Shown here: positions 1-5,842 of the stretch, in pieces
Position numbering within the stretch: the stretch's first letter is position 1
Layout of the letters: each line of letters begins with the position of its first letter
Assembly: GCA_016190465.1 (NCBI GenBank)
Contig: JACPQP010000412.1
Location: 1 to 7,509 of the forward strand
Reading direction: 5' to 3'
DNA: 7,509 nucleotides
Origin: Chloroflexota bacterium
GTDB taxonomy: Bacteria; Chloroflexota; UBA6077; FW602-bin22; JACPQP01
Position numbers and translations under genes: made by a program
Notes under the pieces: generated by a model
What the model saw: only the letters and a program-made list of their open reading frames with translations
The model's database searches: none
What the model was told of the DNA's origin: nothing

Positions 1-4
1 GATT

Positions 5-33
5 CCCCCTCTCCCGCGCTGCAGGAGAGGGGG
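5..33. repeat. GC-rich palindromic intergenic repeat
   Basis: Positions 5-14 (CCCCCTCTCC) are the exact reverse complement of 24-33 (GGAGAGGGGG). Two more pairs (16-17 with 21-22) form after one mismatch and leave a three-base loop. The G-rich flank continues to about 47 and a partial second C-rich arm follows at 50-64. Such elements are typically dispersed between genes in GC-rich genomes; copy number cannot be judged here. A reverse-complement match of 12 bases to the flank (34-45) occurs at 5234-5245. The element overlaps the possible 5' end of the radical SAM gene, so any start codon inside it is suspect. Confidence 0.6.
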
Positions 34-39
34 CAGGGG

Positions 40-1188
40 GTGAGGGGTTCCCCCTCTTCTCCCGCAGTGACCGGAGGTTCTCGCTACTTCGACGTCGACT
101 TCAATCAGATGCCCTTCACCCTCGCCTGGGAGGTGACGCGGGCTTGCGCGCTCGCCTGCGTCCACTGTCGGGCCGAGGCGCAGCCACGCCGTGACCCTGG
201 CGAGCTGACGACCGAGGAGGGCAAACGACTGATCGATCAGGTCGTCGAGATCGGCCGGCCGATCCTGGTCCTGACCGGTGGGGACCCGCTGATGCGCCGC
301 GACATCCACGACCTCGCGGCCTACGCCGTCGGCCAGGGTCTGCGGACTGCCCTCTCGCCGAGCGCCACGCGTCTGGTCACCCGGCCGGCGCTCCAGCGGT
401 TCAAGGACATCGGCGTCTCGATGATCCACGTCAGCCTCGACGGCGCCACGCCCGAGGCCCACGACGCCTTTCGGGGCGTGGCCGGGTCGTTCGAGCGCAC
501 GCGGGAGATCCTCCACGACATCACCGACCTGGGGCTGCCGCTCCAGGTCGGGACGACAGTCTGCCGGTACAACGTCGACACGCTGCAGGCCATCGCCGAA
601 GTGGTTACCGCCGCCGGGGCGACCGTCTGGAGCGTGTTCTTCCTGGTCCCCACCGGGCGCGGGCAGGTCGCCGACATGGTCTCGGCCGTCGAGCACGAGC
701 GCGTGCTCCACTGGCTCCACGCCCACGGCCAGTCCGCGCCCTACCGCGTCCGGACGACGGCGGCGCCGCACTACCGGCGCGTCGTCATCCAGGCGATGCG
801 CCAGCGGCACCGGACCGGCGCCGGTGGCGAGCCGCCGCGCTGGGAGGCCACCGGCGCCGGCTATGCTTTCCGGGAGGGGCGCGCGCCGCAGGAGCGGGGT
901 GTCAACGACGGCGACGGCTTCTGCTTCGTGTCGCACCGGGGTGACGTCTGCCCCAGCGGCTTCCTCCAGTTGTCCGCCGGCAACATCCGTGAGCGATCGC
1001 TGGTCGAGCTGTACCGCGAGTCGCCGCTGTTCCACGCGCTGCGCGACCGCACGCTGCTGAAGGGGCGCTGCGGACGATGCCCGTTCCGGGGTGTCTGCGG
1101 CGGAAGTCGAGCCCGCGCCTACGCGCTGACCGGCGACTACCTGGCCGAGGATCCGTCGTGCGTATTCCAACCGAGTGTGATGCCATGA
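40..1188 (+). CDS. Radical SAM/SPASM domain protein (TIGR04053-like)
   Basis: Probable [4Fe-4S] radical SAM enzyme of the NirJ/AhbC-like SPASM group. Numbering from the GTG at 40, the cluster motif is C36-x3-C40-x2-C43 in EVTRACALACVHC, followed by GGDP (80-83) for SAM binding and a VSLDGA strand (131-136). The C-terminal SPASM region has six cysteines (295, 304, 344, 347, 353, 374) for auxiliary iron-sulfur binding. The overall pattern matches the family I know as TIGR04053, whose substrate is unknown; relatives modify hemes or peptides. No precursor peptide is visible nearby. The start is uncertain: the frame is open to the window edge, GTG40 lies in the palindromic repeat, and GTG67 or ATG109 would begin just before the conserved RYFDVDF...PFTLAWE segment. 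GTG67 is the most natural start, though without a clear ribosome binding site. The stop overlaps the next ATG (ATGA, 1185-1188). Confidence 0.85.
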   Translation: MRGSPSSPAVTGGSRYFDVDFNQMPFTLAWEVTRACALACVHCRAEAQPRRDPGELTTEEGKRLIDQVVEIGRPILVLTGGDPLMRRDIHDLAAYAVGQGLRTALSPSATRLVTRPALQRFKDIGVSMIHVSLDGATPEAHDAFRGVAGSFERTREILHDITDLGLPLQVGTTVCRYNVDTLQAIAEVVTAAGATVWSVFFLVPTGRGQVADMVSAVEHERVLHWLHAHGQSAPYRVRTTAAPHYRRVVIQAMRQRHRTGAGGEPPRWEATGAGYAFREGRAPQERGVNDGDGFCFVSHRGDVCPSGFLQLSAGNIRERSLVELYRESPLFHALRDRTLLKGRCGRCPFRGVCGGSRARAYALTGDYLAEDPSCVFQPSVMP

Positions 1189-2558
1189 GACCGATCAACC
1201 TCTCCGCTCGTCCGCCGGCCCATCGCGGCCGCTCGTACCGCCCAACGGGGCGGGGGCACTCCGTCGCCCCGTTTTTCGCCAGCGCGACGCTCTTTCTGCT
1301 GGTGGCCGCCGGCCTCGAGGTGGCGCGGACCGCCAACGTGCCCGTGCTACCGGATCTCGCTGGCTGGCGCTGGCCGGTCATCCACCTGGTGTTCGTCGGC
1401 GGGGCGACCCAACTGATCATCGGGTCGATGACGTTCTTCGGGGTGACCCTGTTAATGACCGCGCCACCGCCCGGATGGCTGATGCGGGCCCAGTGGGTGC
1501 TCGTCAACGCTGGCGCGCTCGGTCTGGCCGGCGGCGCGCTTACCGGCCGGACCGGGCTCAGCGTGGCCGGTGGCTTCGCCGTTCTTGGAGCCGTGGCGCT
1601 GACTCTGGTCACCCTCCGTCTGCTTCGCCGGCGCTCGCTCGTCCGCCCAGACGCGACGATCCTCTACTACGAGACGGCGCTCGGCTTTCTGCTGGTGGGC
1701 GCCACGCTCGGAATCCTGATGCTCACGGGCCTGAGCGACTCCTTCGCCACCGGGCTGCCGCGCAGCCACGTCCGGCTGGCTCACCTTCACCTGAACCTGG
1801 TCGGCTGGATCACGCTGACGATCATCGGGACGATGCGGCTCTTCTTCGGCTCGGTGCTCGGGGTGCCGGCCGGTCGGCCCAATCCACCGTGGGCCGAGTA
1901 CGCGCCGCTGGCCGGTGGCACGGCGCTGATCGTGCTCGGCTGGCTCGTTGGCTCGCCGGCGATCGTCGGCATCGGCACGCTGATCCAGGCCATCGGCGTA
2001 CTCGTCTATAGCGCCAGCATCGTCCGGCAATGGCGGGCCCACGCTGGACCACTCTCGCTCGCGGCCGGCCACCTGCTGGCCGCGACCTTCTGGCTGGTGG
2101 CGATGACGGTCGGCGGGCTCATCGCCGGAGGTCTATTGGTGGCCGGCGTCACGGCGGCGGGAGCCTGGGTCGGCGCAGTCGCCGCTACCGGCTTCGTCGG
2201 CTTCATCGGCCAGACCATCCTCGGCGCCTGGACACACCTCTTCGCCGTCACCGCGGCGCTTCCCGCCGGGCCGCTGCCTCCCCTGGCCGAGCCATTGCGC
2301 CCACGCCTCCGGGCGGTCCTCCACGGCCAGCGCGAGGTGCAACTGACCCTGGCGAACCTCGGCGCCGGCGCGGTGATCCTGAGCCAGTGGCTCGCCCCGA
2401 CAGCGCCCGAGCTGGCCTCGTCGCTCACCCGGGTGGGCCTGGTGGCGCTGGCGACCGTGCTGGCGATGGTGGCCGTGAAGGCGGGTCGGGTGGCCTGGCT
2501 GGTGCTGGCGGCTCGGCGAACTCCGGCCGGGCCGGTCCCGGCGGCGCCAGGCAGATAG
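1185..2558 (+). CDS. Polytopic membrane protein with HxHxN motif (NnrS/heme-copper-oxidase-like)
   Basis: A 457-residue integral membrane protein with roughly 11-12 hydrophobic helices from about residue 28 to 443. Its conspicuous feature is a histidine set within or next to helices: H67 (in VIHLVF), H195, H200 and H202 with N204 (in AHLHLNLVGW), H296 and H351. Membrane-embedded HxHxN and single helix histidines recall NnrS and heme-copper-oxidase subunit I-like proteins that bind heme or copper; that assignment is by motif only. The ATG overlaps the radical SAM stop as ATGA, so translation is probably coupled, and no separate Shine-Dalgarno is evident. The frame is open 108 nt further upstream, but that would run deep into the radical SAM gene. 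A role in heme, copper or nitric-oxide handling is inferred, not shown; I do not recognise a named orthologue. Confidence 0.7.
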   Translation: MRPINLSARPPAHRGRSYRPTGRGHSVAPFFASATLFLLVAAGLEVARTANVPVLPDLAGWRWPVIHLVFVGGATQLIIGSMTFFGVTLLMTAPPPGWLMRAQWVLVNAGALGLAGGALTGRTGLSVAGGFAVLGAVALTLVTLRLLRRRSLVRPDATILYYETALGFLLVGATLGILMLTGLSDSFATGLPRSHVRLAHLHLNLVGWITLTIIGTMRLFFGSVLGVPAGRPNPPWAEYAPLAGGTALIVLGWLVGSPAIVGIGTLIQAIGVLVYSASIVRQWRAHAGPLSLAAGHLLAATFWLVAMTVGGLIAGGLLVAGVTAAGAWVGAVAATGFVGFIGQTILGAWTHLFAVTAALPAGPLPPLAEPLRPRLRAVLHGQREVQLTLANLGAGAVILSQWLAPTAPELASSLTRVGLVALATVLAMVAVKAGRVAWLVLAARRTPAGPVPAAPGR

Positions 2559-2569
2559 GCGACGTACTG

Positions 2570-2611
2570 TGCCCGACAACGCCGTAGTAGGGGACTACCT
2601 GACATCGGGCA
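2570..2611 (+). other. Imperfect two-part stem-loop after the membrane protein gene
   Basis: TGCCCGA (2570-2576) pairs with TCGGGCA (2605-2611), and inside it GTAGT (2584-2588) pairs with ACTAC (2594-2598) around the loop AGGGG. An internal loop of 7 and 6 nt separates the stems. It begins 12 nt after the upstream stop codon. No T-run follows, so it is not a standard intrinsic terminator. It could be a transcript-end structure or a DNA operator; the inner dyad looks like a regulator site. Confidence 0.35.
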
Positions 2612-2693
2612 GTGTCTTCACTACCCGCATGGGGAGGGATCTGGTCCGCTGCGCGAGCTATCCCAGGACTACCCGAAGGGGCGTGGCAGTGTC
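2592..2693 (+). promoter_or_regulatory. Diverged direct repeats with ACTACCCG-type boxes
   Basis: GGACTACC is followed by GGCAGTGTC twice: at 2592-2599/2608-2616 and at 2666-2673/2685-2693, with spacers of 8 and 11 nt. In addition, ACTACCCGnAnGGGG occurs at 2620-2634 (ACTACCCGCATGGGG) and 2668-2682 (ACTACCCGAAGGGGC, with one mismatch in the last G). With the inverted GTAGT at 2584 there are four related half-sites in about 90 bp of noncoding DNA. Clustered half-sites of this kind suit a dimeric regulator. The nearby PAS fragment resembles the sensor part of LuxR/FixJ-type regulators, but a link is only a guess. No convincing -35/-10 pair was found. Confidence 0.35.
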
Positions 2694-2700
2694 CCCGACG

Positions 2701-2716
2701 AACCTCTAACCTCTAA
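2701..2716 (+). repeat. Short tandem repeat, AACCTCT twice plus AA
   Basis: AACCTCT occurs at 2701-2707 and again directly at 2708-2714, followed by AA. It is locally AT-richer than its surroundings. A weak hairpin GTGGGG (2720-2725) with CCCCAC (2737-2742) follows, with an 11-nt loop. No function is evident. Confidence 0.4.
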
Positions 2717-2799
2717 ACGGTGGGGCTCATTCCTATCCCCACGATCCGCCCGCCGTTCGCGAGTTCGGCTACACACCGGAAGCCGGTCTGCCGGCGCCG

Positions 2800-2836
2800 G
2801 TTGCACCCGGTCCGAAGACCGGGTGGGGATTGAAGC
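2800..2836 (+). repeat. Solitary CRISPR-repeat-like element
   Basis: A 37-bp element starting GTTGCAC and ending ATTGAAGC. It has a perfect 9-bp stem, CACCCGGTC (2804-2812) with GACCGGGTG (2817-2825), and the loop CGAA. Length, GTTGC start, central GC-rich hairpin and a terminal ATTGAAAC-like tail are the hallmarks of many type I CRISPR repeats, and the final AAGC instead of AAAC suggests a degenerate terminal copy. No second copy appears at plausible spacer distance (about 30-45 nt) on either side, and no cas gene is in the window, so this is at most an orphan repeat or array remnant. Confidence 0.45.
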
Positions 2837-3547
2837 GTGCACACAATTCACACGGTCGAGCGCTCCATTGCCCCATGCCGCGGGCCACGGCGCGAGCGAC
2901 CAGATCATAGGCCGGGTCACGGTGGCCCCCTATACCCCGGTGTAGACAAGGCGGCCAGCGCACCGGCCGTGGTGGTGCCAGAGAGCGACCCGGCGACGAC
3001 CCACCCCCCGGTCCCGGCCCAGCTTGACCTCTTTGCCCGGACGGCCGACGGGATGATCGCTGTGGACGACAAACTTCAGATCATCGTGGCGAACCCCGCC
3101 GCCCAGCACCTCATCGGCGGGGATGACGCCGAGCTGGTAAGTAGGTATCAGAAAGTTTTTGCCCCCTTCAACGTGACGACGGACTTCGCGAGCGAGGCGG
3201 CTCGGGCGTACCTCGTCGGCCAGGTCGTGGGCAACCCGCTCTCCCAGATGACCCGCCAGAGCCCGGTCGAGGAGCTGAAGGCGGCGGGCTTCGGAACCGC
3301 CACTCACAAGGACGGCCAGAGCGTGGCCGGCCAGGGGGTCTGGTCCGATGGCACCTGGCGGGTGGTGCTGACCCGCGCGCTGGAGGTCCCGGACGCCGAG
3401 GCGCCGAAGTTCGCCAGCGGCAAGAACGCGTCGGTGGCGGTGGCCATCTGGAACGGCGCGAACAAGGAGGTCGGCTCGCGCAAGCAGACGTCCACCTTTG
3501 TGACGTTCGCGGTCGGGACGCAGGGCGTGTCTTTCGGGCAGGCGTAA
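2837..3547 (+). pseudogene. Chimeric ORF: truncated PAS domain joined to C-terminal half of EB_dh heme-b subunit
   Basis: Numbering from the GTG at 2837 (236 codons), residues 62-100 read as the start of a PAS sensor domain (LDLFARTADGMIAVDD, then NPAAQHLIGGDDAEL), the form that opens many PAS-LuxR regulators. From about residue 104 the sequence changes to the C-terminal half of an ethylbenzene-dehydrogenase/DMS-dehydrogenase-type gamma subunit: GNPLSQ, SPVEELKAAGFGT, GVWSDGTWRVVLTRAL, VAIWNGANKEVGSRKQTS. These subunits bind heme b in the periplasm using a methionine from the N-terminal half and a lysine from the C-terminal half; K216 may be that lysine, while the methionine half is missing, as is a signal peptide. 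The junction lies about 3137-3152, in a locally AT-rich stretch. The GTG at 2837 abuts the CRISPR-like element; GTG at 2969 is a more plausible start for the PAS part (192 aa). The TAA at 3545 is probably premature (see the following anchor). I read this as a deletion fusion, not a designed protein. Confidence 0.65.
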
Positions 3548-3661
3548 GCGCGGGTGGGGGAGAGCCAGTCGTTCGCGGGCTACGCCGGGATTGCGGCGCT
3601 GCTGGTGGCGTTGGCGTTCACCGGGGCGCTGGCCGCCGTGATCCGGCGGAGGGCACGATGA
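3548..3661 (+). pseudogene. Detached C-terminal membrane anchor of the EB_dh subunit, or a 35-aa membrane peptide
   Basis: Directly after the TAA at 3545-3547 the same frame stays open to a TGA at 3659-3661. It encodes ARVGESQSFAGYAG, then one hydrophobic helix (IAALLVALAFTGALAAVI) and a positive RRRAR end, which fits a C-terminal anchor with its tail in the cytoplasm. The TGA overlaps the next gene's ATG as ATGA, the spacing expected for an original coupled stop. I infer that the gamma subunit once ran through to 3661 and that TAA is a nonsense change. The alternative is a separate small gene starting at GTG 3554 (35 aa), which lacks an obvious ribosome binding site. Confidence 0.5.
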
Positions 3662-4333
3662 CCACCACGCCAGCGCCGGACACCGTGGCCCTTCTGGCGC
3701 GGGCCACGGTGTACCTGCACCTGGCGCAGGCGCTAGCCTACCCCACCGATCGCCGGCTCGCGGAGCTGTGGTCCAACCGCTTCGTCGAGGTGCTGGGCGC
3801 AGCAGTGGGCGCGCTCGACGAGGTGGGGTCGCTGGAAGCGGCGCTGGACCAGCTCAAGCAGGCGATCGCCATGCTGCGCGACAGCTCGCCCGGGCTTCCC
3901 GAGGAGCACACCTGCCTCTTCGCCCGACAGGTGCAGGCGGCGCCCTACGAGACGAGCTACGGCCGGGACTTCGCCTTTGGTCGGATGCGCGAGCTGGAGG
4001 AGGTGGCCGCGTACTACGCCGCGTTCGGGCTGCGCATCTCTCCAGGACCACCCCGAGCGGCTCGACCACCTGGGTGTCGAGCTTGAGTTCGTCGGTGCGC
4101 TCTGCGCCAAGGAAGCCTACGCATGGGAGGCCGGCCAGCTCGAGCCGGCCGCGATCTGTCGGGAGGCCCGCGAGCGGTTCGTCGCGACGCACCTGGCGGG
4201 CTGGCTCCCGGAGTTCGTCGCGCGGCTGAAGGCGAATGCCCGCCTCGCCTTCTATCCGGCAGTGATGGCCCTGGCCCTGACGCTTGTCCAGACCGAACGG
4301 GGCGAGCTGGCCGCGGGAGCAGTACGCGAATGA
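3658..4333 (+). pseudogene. TorD/NarJ-family molybdoenzyme chaperone, frameshifted
   Basis: Cytoplasmic redox-enzyme maturation protein that normally binds the twin-arginine leader or apo-form of a DMSO-reductase-family catalytic subunit before cofactor loading. The first frame runs from ATG 3658, with Shine-Dalgarno GGAGGG at 3648-3653. It contains the family pattern EEHTCLFARQ then APYETSYGRD (residues 82-104) and is good through FGLRIS. It then turns into a low-complexity tail and stops at 4086. The rest of the family lies one frame over from 4043: QDHPERLDHLGVELEF, the helix AKEAYAWEAGQ, then FVATHLAGWLPEF and FYPAVMALALTL, ending at TGA 4331-4333. Four bases (TCTC, 4039-4042) stand where three are expected. 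Removing one gives about 224 residues, the usual family length. The stop overlaps the next ATG (4330). It could be a real pseudogene, a sequencing error or, less likely, recoding. The natural partner enzyme is absent from the window. Confidence 0.8.
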
Positions 4334-5259
4334 CTGCCCTATCCCAGCAACTGGCGCTGCCGCTGGCGCTGGCCGCGTTCGCTGAGGTGCTGCTGCTGCG
4401 GACGCTGATGCGGGCGGGTCCCTTCCTCCCGCGCGCCGAGTGGCTAGCGGACGTGTATCGGGGGATGCAACTGGTCGGCACGGCCGCGGCCAATCTCGTC
4501 ACGCTGCTCGCGGTGACGACGATCCTGCTGCTGGCAGCGAAAGCATTCGTCGGCGATCAGCCGATCGGACGGCTTGCCGGTCTGGTTGCGCTGACCACCG
4601 CCGGCCTCCAGGCATACCTGGTGCTGGTGCCGGCGGCCAGTCTGCTGGCCGCAGTGGGAGTGCTGGCGCTCACGGCGCTGGCCCTGTCGTTGATCCTTGC
4701 TGCCAGCCCGCTCCGTGGGCTCGCGCGGCTGGGCGCGGCCACGATCCTGGTGACCGACTTCGCTGCCCTCTACCACGCGATCGCCCAGCCGGCCCGCGCG
4801 CTCGGGCTCGACCTGCCCGGGGCCACCGCCCCGTTTTTCGCCGCCGAGGGGCTGGCGACCGTGGCGGTGATCGGCGTGCTGTCGATCGTCCGACCCGGGT
4901 TCCAGTGGGGACCGGCCATCGCGGGCCTGGCGGCCGGTTCCCTGGTCGCGGTCGGCCGAACGCTCCAACCCTCGATCTTCGCGCTGGCGACGATGTGGAA
5001 CTTCGGCTTTACCCTGTATCTGCCGACGGTGATCTACGCCCTCACCGCAGGCCTCTTCACCTACACGCTGGTCACGCTCGGGCGTTCAGCCGACGCTCGC
5101 CGGACAACAGCCTGCGGCCTCACGCTCATCGCGCTCGGCGGCCTGAAGCTGGATTACGGCTACTTCGCGCTGATGGCGCTGGCCGGGTACTGGCTGCTTA
5201 CTGCTGACGTCCGAGCGGCGACGGGGCGACGGACCTCACCCCCTGGCCGCCGTTCCTGA
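4330..5259 (+). CDS. Polytopic membrane protein of unknown function, linked to the molybdoenzyme accessory genes
   Basis: A 309-residue protein with about 8-9 hydrophobic helices (approximately 8-24, 49-71, 81-103, 105-125, 132-152, 168-187, 192-208, 213-250 and 262-290). ATG 4330 overlaps the chaperone stop as ATGA, so I prefer it to the upstream in-frame GTG region, which would overlap the chaperone by about 200 nt. I do not recognise the family. There is no CxxC or clear heme-binding motif; H149 (in LYHAIAQP) is the only histidine, and aromatic clusters occur at MWNFGFTLYLP (222-232) and LDYGYFALM (274-282). Position in the operon suggests a membrane partner or quinone-side component of the lost oxidoreductase, which is inference. 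Unlike its two upstream neighbours the frame is intact. The last residues (RRTSPPGRRS) are encoded partly by sequence matching the palindromic repeat flank at 34-45, so the original C terminus may differ. Confidence 0.65.
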   Translation: MTALSQQLALPLALAAFAEVLLLRTLMRAGPFLPRAEWLADVYRGMQLVGTAAANLVTLLAVTTILLLAAKAFVGDQPIGRLAGLVALTTAGLQAYLVLVPAASLLAAVGVLALTALALSLILAASPLRGLARLGAATILVTDFAALYHAIAQPARALGLDLPGATAPFFAAEGLATVAVIGVLSIVRPGFQWGPAIAGLAAGSLVAVGRTLQPSIFALATMWNFGFTLYLPTVIYALTAGLFTYTLVTLGRSADARRTTACGLTLIALGGLKLDYGYFALMALAGYWLLTADVRAATGRRTSPPGRRS

Positions 5260-5322
5260 GCCGGGTCCGACGCGGAGAGGGGGGAGAGTTCGGGGCGACA
5301 CGCCGAGCAAGCTGGAAGGAGG

Positions 5323-5829
5323 CTACCGTCGTCCGCCTGGCCAGGTGAGCAGCGGCATGTTGATTACCACGCCGGGCCGCTCGATCGTCACCTCGCCCCC
5401 GGTCTCGGCGGCCTGCACCTCGGCCACGGACTTCAGCTCGCGCGCGGACGACTCGTTCTTCCAGGTCACCAGGTGGAGGGCGCGCAGCGGACGATACCCG
5501 TCCGTGCCGGGCGGGTTGTCGAAGACGTCCGGCTGGAAGCCCAGCGGCCCGCCCCCTTTGACGCCGTTGGTGAACACGTAGACGTTCGCCAGCATCGCCT
5601 CGGGCGCCCGGGCGAGCGCCGGAACGGTCAGGACCAGCTTGCCCTTCATGTCGGTGAGCTTCCTGGCGACCGTGGGATCGGACGCCTCGGTGTGGATGAA
5701 CTCGATCTCCTGTCCTTCCGCGTAGCCCTTGACCGGCGGGGTCAGCGGCGGCGTCAGGTAGGTAGAGGCCAGCGCAAACCCGGCCATGAGGACAACGACC
5801 AGCCCGGCGACGATCAGGTTCCGTACCAC
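5323..5829 (-). CDS. Small exported or membrane-anchored protein downstream of the copper ATPase
   Basis: A 168-residue protein from GTG 5829, with Shine-Dalgarno-like AGGGGA about 9 nt upstream and only 13 nt after the ATPase stop, so the two are probably co-transcribed. The frame is open upstream to 5940, but that part overlaps the ATPase and reads as low-complexity. The N terminus is MVRN followed by a hydrophobic stretch (5-20) and ALAS: either a signal peptide cleaved after A21 (A-x-A) or an uncleaved anchor. The rest is soluble, with a PPLTPP segment (27-32), VYVFTNGV and GPLGFQPDVFDNPPGTDGY (83-112), LHLVTWKN (118-125) and VVINMPLLTW (154-163). It has no cysteine, so it is not a lipoprotein or CxxC copper chaperone. 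I do not recognise a characterised family. Position suggests a role in extracytoplasmic copper handling; sequence alone does not show it. Confidence 0.7.
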   Translation of the reverse strand: MVRNLIVAGLVVVLMAGFALASTYLTPPLTPPVKGYAEGQEIEFIHTEASDPTVARKLTDMKGKLVLTVPALARAPEAMLANVYVFTNGVKGGGPLGFQPDVFDNPPGTDGYRPLRALHLVTWKNESSARELKSVAEVQAAETGGEVTIERPGVVINMPLLTWPGGRR

Positions 5830-5842
5830 GAGCTCTTCCCCT

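Noticed and set aside
902..1612. Minus-strand open frame (236 codons) across the radical SAM and membrane protein genes
   Set aside because: Its composition (S, R, P, A-rich) is typical of antisense reading of GC-rich genes, and both + strand genes are well supported.
2006..2605. Minus-strand open frame over the end of the membrane protein gene
   Set aside because: No recognisable domain; it is opposite clear transmembrane helices.
2570..2611. Stem-loop as an intrinsic terminator
   Set aside because: The stems are interrupted by large internal loops and no T-run follows.
2800..2836. A CRISPR array proper
   Set aside because: Only one repeat-like unit is present; positions about 65-85 nt up- and downstream show no second copy, and no cas genes are visible.
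5289..5307. Hairpin TCGGGGCG-ACA-CGCCGA as a bidirectional terminator between convergent genes
   Set aside because: Only four uninterrupted pairs plus a bulge, and no T-run on either strand.
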